A stretch of 5,158 bases of DNA from an uncultured Eubacteriales bacterium (lineage in GTDB: Bacteria; Bacillota; Clostridia; Lachnospirales; Bianqueaceae): positions 1 through 5,158 of the forward strand of contig ONYR01000101.1 of NCBI GenBank assembly GCA_900322165.1. The letters run 5' to 3'. Positions 1 to 4,766 of this stretch are shown here, piece after piece (the first letter of the stretch is position 1; each line of letters opens with the position of its first letter). Both the position numbers and the translations under genes were made by a program. The notes under the pieces are model-generated. The model saw only the letters and a program-made list of their open reading frames with translations. It was not told the origin of the DNA and did no database searches.

Positions 1-84
1 ATCGCGGATGATCTGAAAGGACCGGGCGGGGAAGAGCTTCGTCGGTCCATCGAAGATATGGAACGCCGCATCAACGGTGAATAA
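1..84 (+). CDS. dnaA: Chromosomal replication initiator protein DnaA, C-terminal end (partial)
   Basis: An open frame enters from the left edge in frame 1 and stops at TAA 82-84, giving 27 residues that end in ERRINGE. The tail is a charged helix (EELRRSIEDMERR), which is what follows the DNA-binding helix-turn-helix of domain IV in DnaA proteins. The diagnostic DnaA signature itself lies outside the window, so the identification rests mainly on context: the gene directly precedes an origin-like spacer and dnaN on the same strand, the canonical bacterial order. DnaA is the AAA+ initiator that binds DnaA boxes and melts oriC, so its binding sites lie immediately downstream of its own gene here. 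No strong intrinsic terminator follows; the only nearby hairpin (112-125) is a weak 5-bp stem without a U-tract, so some readthrough towards dnaN is possible. Confidence 0.8.
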   Translation: MADDLKGPGGEELRRSIEDMERRINGE

Positions 85-111
85 ACCTGCGAAAAACGGG
101 CAAAAACGTTC

Positions 112-125
112 AAAACCGCAGTTTT
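112..125. repeat. Small inverted repeat after dnaA
   Basis: AAAAC (112-116) and GTTTT (121-125) form a 5-bp stem around the loop CGCA, 27 nt after the dnaA stop. It is AT-rich and followed by ACCTG rather than a run of T, so it is too weak to call a terminator with confidence. Confidence 0.3.
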
Positions 126-143
126 ACCTGCACAAAGTCAAAG

Positions 144-152
144 TTATGAACA
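144..152 (+). promoter_or_regulatory. Degenerate DnaA box
   Basis: TTATGAACA differs from the strict box TTATCCACA at two positions and from the relaxed form TTWTNCACA at one. It lies 16 nt left of the perfect box and points the opposite way. A single weak match is poor evidence; its place in the cluster raises the odds. Confidence 0.35.
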
Positions 153-168
153 AAATTGTCCGATAAAA

Positions 169-177
169 TGTGGATAA
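169..177 (-). promoter_or_regulatory. Perfect consensus DnaA box
   Basis: TGTGGATAA on the + strand is the exact reverse complement of TTATCCACA, the high-affinity DnaA binding site. It is the only exact match I found in the spacer, and is therefore the likely anchor for DnaA assembly there. Its orientation is opposite to that of the box pair beside the unwinding region. Confidence 0.9.
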
Positions 178-201
178 CCCGTGATTTTCCGGTTTATAAA
201 C

Positions 202-221
202 GGTGGATGAAAAGTGGAGAA
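202..221 (-). promoter_or_regulatory. Pair of degenerate DnaA boxes in helical phase with the perfect box
   Basis: GGTGGATGA (202-210) and AGTGGAGAA (213-221) each differ from TGTGGATAA at two positions and share its orientation. They start 33 and 44 nt after the perfect box start at 169, that is, at multiples of 11 nt, which would put the three sites on one face of the helix. Weak boxes of this kind are common in origins, but each match alone is marginal. Confidence 0.45.
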
Positions 222-262
222 AGAAAAACAAAAGTATCTTTCCTCCCTCCCCCCGTTGAAAA

Positions 263-271
263 TGTGGAAAC
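263..271 (-). promoter_or_regulatory. Degenerate DnaA box
   Basis: TGTGGAAAC reads GTTTCCACA on the other strand. It keeps the invariant CCACA core and misses the relaxed consensus TTWTNCACA only at the first base. It is among the better secondary boxes of the spacer. Confidence 0.5.
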
Positions 272-303
272 CGGGCAAGGTTTTCAACCGATTGTCAACG
301 GCG

Positions 304-312
304 GTTTTCACA
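304..312 (+). promoter_or_regulatory. Degenerate DnaA box
   Basis: GTTTTCACA matches TTWTNCACA except for the first base. It points towards dnaN, in the same direction as the box pair at 347-363. Confidence 0.4.
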
Positions 313-346
313 TCCGAAAGCCAGCATTCATAAGGGCTTGAGATGG

Positions 347-363
347 TTTTCCACTTTATCACA
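347..363 (+). promoter_or_regulatory. Abutting DnaA-box pair beside the unwinding region
   Basis: TTTTCCACT (347-355) and TTTATCACA (355-363) each miss the relaxed consensus TTWTNCACA at one position; they share base 355 and point towards dnaN. They stand 4 nt before the triplet element at 368. In the B. subtilis origin, DnaA boxes directly next to the trio element load the DnaA filament onto one strand. The position and orientation fit that role better than the match scores alone would suggest. Confidence 0.6.
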
Positions 364-367
364 GCCC

Positions 368-385
368 CTATTACTAAAACGACTA
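368..385 (+). promoter_or_regulatory. DnaA-trio-like element
   Basis: The + strand reads CTA TTA CTA at 368-376, with another CTA at 383-385 in the same triplet phase. The complementary strand therefore reads 3'-GAT AAT GAT-5', which matches the repeated 3'-(G/A)AT-5' motif of the DnaA-trio described for bacterial origins. It lies between a DnaA-box pair and an A-rich tract, separated from the boxes by the GC-rich step GCCC (364-367), which is the known arrangement. Three contiguous triplets could occur by chance; position and order make the call. Confidence 0.65.
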
Positions 386-402
386 AAAAACAAAAAAGAA
401 AA
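369..402. other. A-rich DNA unwinding element candidate
   Basis: Only 6 of 34 bases are G or C in this tract, and nearly all A lie on the + strand. It is the most AT-rich stretch in the spacer and follows the box pair and the triplets directly, where melting would start. Its left end overlaps the triplet element. Confidence 0.6.
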
Positions 403-434
403 GGATGGGATATCATTCATCCCAGGCCCTTTTC
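398..434. repeat. Imperfect hairpin before dnaN; terminator-like on the minus strand
   Basis: GAAAAGG (398-404) pairs with CCTTTTC (428-434), and TGGGAT (406-411) with ATCCCA (419-424); a 1-by-3 internal loop separates the two helices and the apical loop has 7 nt. On the + strand the structure ends 2 nt before the dnaN Shine-Dalgarno and could affect its access. On the - strand the stem is followed at once by a T-rich run (complement of 385-397), as in an intrinsic terminator for antisense transcription. The function is inferred. Confidence 0.5.
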
Positions 435-436
435 CG

Positions 437-443
437 AAAGGAG
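437..443 (+). promoter_or_regulatory. Ribosome binding site of dnaN, fixes the start
   Basis: AAAGGAG lies 7 nt before ATG 451. It decides against the in-frame ATG at 343, which would add 36 basic residues, has no Shine-Dalgarno and would read through the DnaA boxes and the A-rich tract. Confidence 0.85.
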
Positions 444-450
444 CTTCGCT

Positions 451-1557
451 ATGTTGATAATTTGCAACCGCAATGATCTGTTAAAGGCTGTCGGCATTGT
501 TTCCAAGGCTGTATCCGTTCGTACCACCATGCCGATCCTCGAAGATATCCTGCTTGACGCCGAAGGCGATACGCTGACGCTTCTTGGCAATGATCTGGAG
601 ATGGGAATCCAGACGAGCATCGAAGCCGTTGTCCGCGCGGAAGGTTCCGCTGCGGTAAACGCGCGTATGTTCAGTGAGATCATCCGCCGTCTTCCCGATG
701 AGGACGTTAAGCTTGAAACGACGGACGACAATCACATGACCATCGAGTGCGCCCGTTCCAAATTTACGATCGGCATCCTGCCGGGACGTGATTTCCCGCG
801 CCTGCCGGAGATCAAGCATGAGAAGGAGATCATGGTTTCCCAGTCGATCCTTCGTTCCATGATCAACAATACGATCTTCTCGATCGCTCCTGAAAACAGC
901 GGCCGTCCGGTGCTGACCGGCGAGCTGTTCGATATCCGTGACGGTTATCTTTACATTGTCGCGGTCGACGGTTTCCGTATTTCGATGCGCCGCACCATGG
1001 TCCAGTGCAGTCAGAACTTTAAAGTAACGGTTCCCGGAAAAGCGCTGTCCGAGATCAACAAGATCCTTGAGACCGAAGAGGATTCGATCGCTACGATCGT
1101 CTTTACCGGCAAGCATGCACTCTTTACGATGAACCGCACGGTCGTGCTGACAAGACTGCTTGAAGGAAACTTCCTGAATTATGAGCGCAATCTCGCGATG
1201 GAATTCAAGACGAAGGTCACCGTAGACCGCCGCGAGCTCTTAAGCAGTGTGGACCGCGCCGCCCTCATCAGCCGTGAGAGCAAGAACAGCCCGATCCGTC
1301 TTGAGATCGATGAAGAGAAGATCGTCATTACCTCCAACGCCGAGACCGGCAGCTCCCGTGAAGAAGTTCCGGTAAAGATCGAAGGCGAGGGATTGACAAT
1401 TGCATTCAACCCGAAGTATTATCTCGACGCGCTGAAAGCCGCTGAGGGCGATGAGGTCGTTATCAACTATGCCTCCGCGCTGACACCGTGCATCATCGAA
1501 GCGACCGAAGGCAGTGATTACAAATACTTCATTCTACCGATCCGTCTGCATTCGTAA
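451..1557 (+). CDS. dnaN: DNA polymerase III beta subunit (sliding clamp)
   Basis: The 368-residue product has the usual clamp length. The beta clamp forms a ring-shaped dimer that holds DNA polymerase III and other partners on DNA at the replication fork. Family features visible include the N-terminal LLKAVGIVSKAVSVRTTMPIL (residues 10-30), FSEIIRRLP (74-82), RPVLTGELFDI (152-162), the VAVDGFRIS segment (170-178) where the family often has VATDSHR, VPGKALSEINKIL (194-206), TRLLEGNF (234-241) and the C-terminal YFILPIRL (359-366) that forms part of the partner-binding pocket. The start at 451 aligns with family N-termini and has a well-placed AAAGGAG. The gene follows the origin and leads the operon; the S4 gene starts 17 nt after its stop. 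Nothing appears broken. Confidence 0.97.
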   Translation: MLIICNRNDLLKAVGIVSKAVSVRTTMPILEDILLDAEGDTLTLLGNDLEMGIQTSIEAVVRAEGSAAVNARMFSEIIRRLPDEDVKLETTDDNHMTIECARSKFTIGILPGRDFPRLPEIKHEKEIMVSQSILRSMINNTIFSIAPENSGRPVLTGELFDIRDGYLYIVAVDGFRISMRRTMVQCSQNFKVTVPGKALSEINKILETEEDSIATIVFTGKHALFTMNRTVVLTRLLEGNFLNYERNLAMEFKTKVTVDRRELLSSVDRAALISRESKNSPIRLEIDEEKIVITSNAETGSSREEVPVKIEGEGLTIAFNPKYYLDALKAAEGDEVVINYASALTPCIIEATEGSDYKYFILPIRLHS

Positions 1558-1574
1558 GTCAGATTGGAGTTACA

Positions 1575-1790
1575 ATGATCATTTGTGAAGTAAAAGGTGA
1601 ATTCATCCAGCTGAACCAGTTTCTGAAGCTGGAGAATCTTGCAATGAGCGGGGGAGATGCCCGCAGCCGTATCGAAAACGGGGAAGTGAAGGTCAACGGT
1701 GAAGTCACCAACGTGATCCGTAAAAAGCTTCGCACCGGCGATACGGTGGAGATCGACGGTACGGTCTATCAAATCAAGGCAGAGGAATAA
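1575..1790 (+). CDS. yaaA: Small S4-domain RNA-binding protein, YaaA/RlbA type
   Basis: The product has 71 residues and consists almost wholly of one S4 domain. The diagnostic pattern is present: IQLNQFLKLENLAMSGGDAR (11-30), then IENGEVKVNGEV (33-44) and LRTGDTVEI (52-60), matching the RNA-binding fold of ribosomal protein S4 and of the YaaA proteins that lie between dnaN and recF in Firmicutes. Its exact task is uncertain; a role in ribosome assembly has been proposed for the B. subtilis relative, since renamed RlbA. The basic stretch before LRTGD reads NVIRKK, where relatives usually have an RRGKK-like sequence, a small deviation that keeps the positive charge. TGGAG (1565-1569) lies 5 nt before ATG. 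The stop is 8 nt before recF, so the genes are probably co-translated. Confidence 0.9.
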   Translation: MIICEVKGEFIQLNQFLKLENLAMSGGDARSRIENGEVKVNGEVTNVIRKKLRTGDTVEIDGTVYQIKAEE

Positions 1791-1798
1791 AGCGGTCG

Positions 1799-2899
1799 AT
1801 GGTGGTTAAACAGCTGACGCTGAAGCAGTTTCGAAATTACGAAAGTGAAACGATCGAGCTGACGGATGGGATCAACATTTTTTACGGTGACAACGCGCAG
1901 GGCAAAACCAACCTGCTCGAGGGCATCTGTTATTGTGCCACCGGAAAATCACACCGTACCTCCAACGATAAAGAGTGCATCCGCCTCGGGGCGGAGGAAG
2001 CGCTGATCAGGATCGTCTATGAAGTGCGCGGAAAAGAAGAGAAGATCGAGATCCATCTCAAAAAAAGCGGGCACAAGACGATCCTTGTCAACGGTTATCC
2101 CTCGAAGCGAAGCGAGCTGATCGGGCGTTTTCATGTTGTCGTATTTTCTCCGGAGGATCTGTCGCTTGTCAAAAACGGCCCGCAGTACCGCAGAAAATTC
2201 ATGGATATGGAGCTGTCGCAGGTGGATGCGGTGTATCTTCATGACCTGCAGCAGTATTACCATGTCCTAAGACAGCGCAATCAGCTCTTGAAGGTGGAGA
2301 AAAATCCTCAAACGGTCGCGGACACGATCTTTGCCTGGGATCAGCAGCTCGTTTACTATGGTCTGAGGATCATGGAAAAGCGCGCGGCGTTCGTCAAAAA
2401 GCTTGAAAGCTACACGGCTCAGATTCATCAAAGCATTACGAACCAAAAGGAACAGCTGACCATCCGCTATGATCAGGGTGCTCCTTCGGATGCGGAGGAG
2501 TATGCCGGTAAGCTTGAATCGCAGCTCGAGAAGGATCTTCGGTTCGGAACGACCGGGATCGGGCCGCAGCATGATGATATGACCCTGTTTTTGAACGGAA
2601 CGGAGGTCAGGACCTTCGGCTCGCAGGGACAGCAGCGGACAGCGGCACTTTCGATGAAGCTTGCGGAGATGCAGATGATGCGGGAGGAGCTCGGCGATGA
2701 GCCGGTGCTGCTTCTTGACGATGTGATGAGTGAGCTCGATGTCAGCCGCCAGAAGGAGCTCGCTTCGTATATTCGGAAAAACCAGACGATTCTGACTTGC
2801 ACAGGCATCGAAGACAGTATTCGTGATCTGGAGGCGGAAGGAATGTTCCACGTCCTGAAGGGACAGGTGGAAAAAGAAAGTACAGAGGAAATTCAATGA
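1799..2899 (+). CDS. recF: DNA replication and repair protein RecF
   Basis: The 366-residue product is a complete RecF, an SMC/Rad50-like ABC ATPase that acts with RecO and RecR to load RecA at single-strand gaps. Visible motifs in order are the N-terminal strand VKQLTLKQFRNYES (3-16), Walker A GDNAQGKT (30-37), VVVFSPEDLSLVKNGP (113-128), RRKFMDMELSQ (131-141), the ABC signature FGSQGQQR (273-280), Walker B PVLLLDDV (302-309) and the D-loop SELD (311-314). The residues before the signature read GPQHDD (255-260), where most RecF proteins have GPHRDD. The start at 1799 matches family N-termini (M-x-VK-x-L); the nearest Shine-Dalgarno, AGAGGAA at 1781-1787, is a little far at 11 nt and lies inside the S4 gene. 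The stop overlaps the next start as ATGA. Confidence 0.97.
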   Translation: MVVKQLTLKQFRNYESETIELTDGINIFYGDNAQGKTNLLEGICYCATGKSHRTSNDKECIRLGAEEALIRIVYEVRGKEEKIEIHLKKSGHKTILVNGYPSKRSELIGRFHVVVFSPEDLSLVKNGPQYRRKFMDMELSQVDAVYLHDLQQYYHVLRQRNQLLKVEKNPQTVADTIFAWDQQLVYYGLRIMEKRAAFVKKLESYTAQIHQSITNQKEQLTIRYDQGAPSDAEEYAGKLESQLEKDLRFGTTGIGPQHDDMTLFLNGTEVRTFGSQGQQRTAALSMKLAEMQMMREELGDEPVLLLDDVMSELDVSRQKELASYIRKNQTILTCTGIEDSIRDLEAEGMFHVLKGQVEKESTEEIQ

Positions 2900-3474
2900 G
2901 TCGGTTCTTTGCGTACATTGCACGCATGAAACACATTAAGCGGTGGGGACTTATGCCCTCAAGCCGTGAGGAAAATATTCAGGAGCATTCGCTGCAGGTC
3001 GCAATGATCGCTCATGCGTTGGCGCTGCTTCAAAACAAACATTACGGAGGAACGCTGGATCCGGAGCACATCATGGCGATCGCGGTCTATCATGAGACCG
3101 GCGAGGTCATCACCGGGGATCTTGTGACTCCCATCAAATATTTCAACGAAGACATCAAAACAGCGTATAAAAATATTGAGGCGATTGCGGAAGACCGCAT
3201 GATTTCCATGCTTCCGGAAGATATGCGGGAGGATTATCGTGCCTTGATCCAGCCGAAGGATGAAGAAGAGAAGCGAATCGTCAAGGCTGCGGATAAGATC
3301 GCGGCTTATACAAAATGTCTGGAAGAGATCCGAAGCGGCAACAAAGAGTTTTCGATGGCGGAAAAGGCGCTTCGGAAAACGATCAATGAGATGCACATGC
3401 CGGTCGTGGATGAATTTATGCGCGTCTTTATTCCGGACTTTAATGTAACGCTGGATGAACTAAATGAACACTGA
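2896..3474 (+). CDS. yfbR: YfbR-type HD-domain 5'-deoxynucleotidase
   Basis: The 192-residue product follows E. coli YfbR closely along its length (FFAYIARMKHIKRW, NIQEHSLQVAMIAHALA, TGDLVTPIKYFN, KAADKIAAYTKCLEE). YfbR is a cytoplasmic metal-dependent phosphohydrolase that removes phosphate from deoxyribonucleoside 5'-monophosphates. By this alignment the ligands and substrate residues are R16, W17, H31, H66, E70, D75 and D133. The one striking change is residue 67: the HD motif is His-Glu (YHETGE), not His-Asp. Whether it still binds the usual metal cannot be told from sequence; Glu is a conservative swap and may be usual in a clostridial branch. ATG overlaps the recF stop (ATGA) with AGAGGAA 5 nt upstream, so translation is likely coupled. 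The gene occupies the place where gyrB often sits. Confidence 0.88.
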   Translation: MSRFFAYIARMKHIKRWGLMPSSREENIQEHSLQVAMIAHALALLQNKHYGGTLDPEHIMAIAVYHETGEVITGDLVTPIKYFNEDIKTAYKNIEAIAEDRMISMLPEDMREDYRALIQPKDEEEKRIVKAADKIAAYTKCLEEIRSGNKEFSMAEKALRKTINEMHMPVVDEFMRVFIPDFNVTLDELNEH

Positions 3475-3479
3475 AGGAG
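3474..3479 (+). promoter_or_regulatory. Ribosome binding site of metK, supports a TTG start
   Basis: AAGGAG begins at the last base of the HD gene's TGA stop and lies 8 nt before TTG 3488. No comparable site precedes the in-frame ATG at 3464, which falls inside the HD gene. The overlap of stop and Shine-Dalgarno suggests translational coupling. Confidence 0.8.
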
Positions 3480-3487
3480 AACAACAA

Positions 3488-4678
3488 TTGGCTTATCGCA
3501 CTTTTTTTACATCGGAATCGGTAACGGAAGGACATCCCGATAAGATCTGTGACCAGATTTCGGACGCGATCGTCGATGAGATCATGCGCAAGGATCCCAT
3601 GGGACGTGTCGCAGCAGAGACCGCAGCAACGACCGGCATGGTCATGATCATGGGAGAGATCACAACGGAGTGCTACGTGGATATTCCGAAGATCGCCCGT
3701 GACGTGATCCGGGACATCGGTTATGATAACGCAAATTACGGATTTGACTGCAACACCTGCGCGGTGCTGACCCTGATCAATGAGCAGTCGCCGGATATCG
3801 CGCTTGGCGTTGATCATTCGCTCGAAAACAAGGAAGGTTCCACAAGAGAAGATGATGAGTTCGGTGCCGGAGACCAGGGTATGATGTTCGGGTTTGCCTG
3901 CAACGAGACACCCGAGCTGATGCCGCTTCCGATCTCGCTTTCGCACAAGCTCGCCAGACAGCTGACGAAGGTGCGCAAGGACGGCACGCTGCCTTACCTG
4001 AGACCGGACGGCAAGAGCCAGGTCACGATCGAATACGAGGACGGGAAGCCGGTCCGCATTGATACCGTTGTCATTTCTTCGCAGCACAGTGAGAACGTTC
4101 CGATGGAACAGCTTCGCAAGGAGATCAAGGAGCAGGTCATTCTGCCGGTACTGCCTGCGGAGATGGTCGATGAAGAGACAAAGTTCTTTATCAACCCGAC
4201 CGGACGGTTTGTTATCGGCGGTCCGATGGGCGATTCCGGACTGACCGGACGCAAGATCATTGTGGATACCTACGGCGGCTACGGCCGTCACGGTGGTGGC
4301 TGCTTCTCGGGCAAGGACCCGACAAAGGTGGACCGCAGTGCCTGCTATGCCTGCCGTCATGTTGCAAAGAACATTGTTGCCGCCGGTCTTGCAGATAAGT
4401 GCGAGGTACAGGTTGCGTACGCGATCGGTGTTTCCAAACCGGTCAGTATCATGGTCGAGACCTTCGGCACGGCCAAGGTCGATGAGAGTGAGCTGGAGAA
4501 GGCGGTGGAGTCGATCTTCGACCTTCGTCCGGCTGCGATCATCCGCGATCTGGATCTGAGAAAGCCGATCTACCGTCAGCTCGCGGCCTATGGTCACATG
4601 GGACGTGAAGATCTTGGCGTGAACTGGGAAAAGCTTGACAAGGTTCAGGAACTGAAGGAGTATTTTCATCTCAGCTGA
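3488..4678 (+). CDS. metK: S-adenosylmethionine synthetase (methionine adenosyltransferase)
   Basis: The enzyme makes S-adenosylmethionine from methionine and ATP, the methyl donor of the cell, as a cytoplasmic multimer. Starting at TTG the protein has 396 residues, normal for the family. Conserved elements are FTSESVTEGHPDK (7-19), the signature GAGDQGMMFGFA (126-137), GTLPYLRPDGKSQVT (166-180), FINPTGRFVIGGPMGDSGLT (234-253) and the second signature GGGCFSGKDPTKVDRS (269-284) with the catalytic lysine in SGKD. The TTG start is chosen because AAGGAG is ideally spaced and because family proteins begin a few residues before FTSES; ATG 3464 would add eight residues. Cysteines 272, 286 and 289 stand where E. 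coli MetK has alanine (GGGAFSGKD, RSAAYAAR). No SAM riboswitch precedes the gene; it lies at the operon's end, apparently co-transcribed with the HD gene. Confidence 0.97.
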   Translation: MAYRTFFTSESVTEGHPDKICDQISDAIVDEIMRKDPMGRVAAETAATTGMVMIMGEITTECYVDIPKIARDVIRDIGYDNANYGFDCNTCAVLTLINEQSPDIALGVDHSLENKEGSTREDDEFGAGDQGMMFGFACNETPELMPLPISLSHKLARQLTKVRKDGTLPYLRPDGKSQVTIEYEDGKPVRIDTVVISSQHSENVPMEQLRKEIKEQVILPVLPAEMVDEETKFFINPTGRFVIGGPMGDSGLTGRKIIVDTYGGYGRHGGGCFSGKDPTKVDRSACYACRHVAKNIVAAGLADKCEVQVAYAIGVSKPVSIMVETFGTAKVDESELEKAVESIFDLRPAAIIRDLDLRKPIYRQLAAYGHMGREDLGVNWEKLDKVQELKEYFHLS

Positions 4679-4753
4679 GAGCGGAAGATCCAAAAGGAGC
4701 TTTCACAGACGCTGGATGTCAATATAAGCAGAGATTACATGAAAACAAGTGAA

Positions 4754-4760
4754 AAGGAGG
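4754..4760 (+). promoter_or_regulatory. Strong ribosome binding site of the nitroreductase gene
   Basis: AAGGAGG, a near-complete Shine-Dalgarno, lies 6 nt before ATG 4767 and fixes that start. It is the strongest such site in the window. Confidence 0.85.
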
Positions 4761-4766
4761 GTCCCT

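Larger units (their letters stand above)
85..450. other. oriC: oriC-type replication origin in the dnaA-dnaN spacer
   Basis: This 366-nt stretch has no convincing gene and carries origin signals. There is one perfect DnaA box (TGTGGATAA, 169-177, the complement of TTATCCACA). Degenerate boxes within one or two changes of the consensus lie at 144-152, 202-210, 213-221, 263-271, 304-312, 347-355 and 355-363. The right part has an ordered melting module: two abutting boxes, a GC-rich step (GCCC), CTA/TTA/CTA triplets at 368-376, then an A-rich tract. In B. subtilis the downstream half of the origin lies in this same spacer with the same order. That the window shows the site is seen; that it functions as the origin is inferred. 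A second box cluster upstream of dnaA, if there is one, is outside the window. Confidence 0.88.

Noticed and set aside
305..334. Possible dnaN promoter (TTTTCA, 18 nt, CATAAG)
   Set aside because: Both hexamers match only four of six positions; no better promoter was found in the spacer, but this one is not supportable.
156..341. 61-codon open frame on the + strand inside the origin spacer
   Set aside because: It runs through several DnaA boxes, has no Shine-Dalgarno before its ATG, and its product resembles no family I know.
144..416. 90-codon open frame on the - strand of the origin spacer
   Set aside because: It covers the DnaA boxes and the A-rich tract; the hydrophobic N-terminus is just the translated A-rich complement. 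No ribosome binding site is clear.
343..450. N-terminal extension of dnaN from ATG 343
   Set aside because: The 36 extra residues read through the origin module, lack a ribosome binding site and are absent from clamp proteins; ATG 451 has an ideal one.
2267..2923. 218-codon open frame on the - strand opposite recF
   Set aside because: It is the antisense shadow of recF, which has intact ATPase motifs on the + strand.
4635..4666. TTGACA followed by TATTTT near the end of metK
   Set aside because: The 20-nt spacing is too long for a standard promoter and the site lies within coding sequence.
4670..4679. Palindrome CTCAGCTGAG at the metK stop as a terminator
   Set aside because: It has no loop and no following T-run, so it does not look like an intrinsic terminator.
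3440..4693. 417-codon open frame on the - strand opposite metK
   Set aside because: It mirrors metK codon structure, has a low-complexity His/Arg/Asp-rich product and no family match; metK is certain on the + strand.
4702..4728. Possible promoter for the nitroreductase (TTCACA, 15 nt, TATAAG)
   Set aside because: Each hexamer is one base from consensus, but the 15-nt spacer is short and hits of this quality are common by chance; kept only as a weak possibility.
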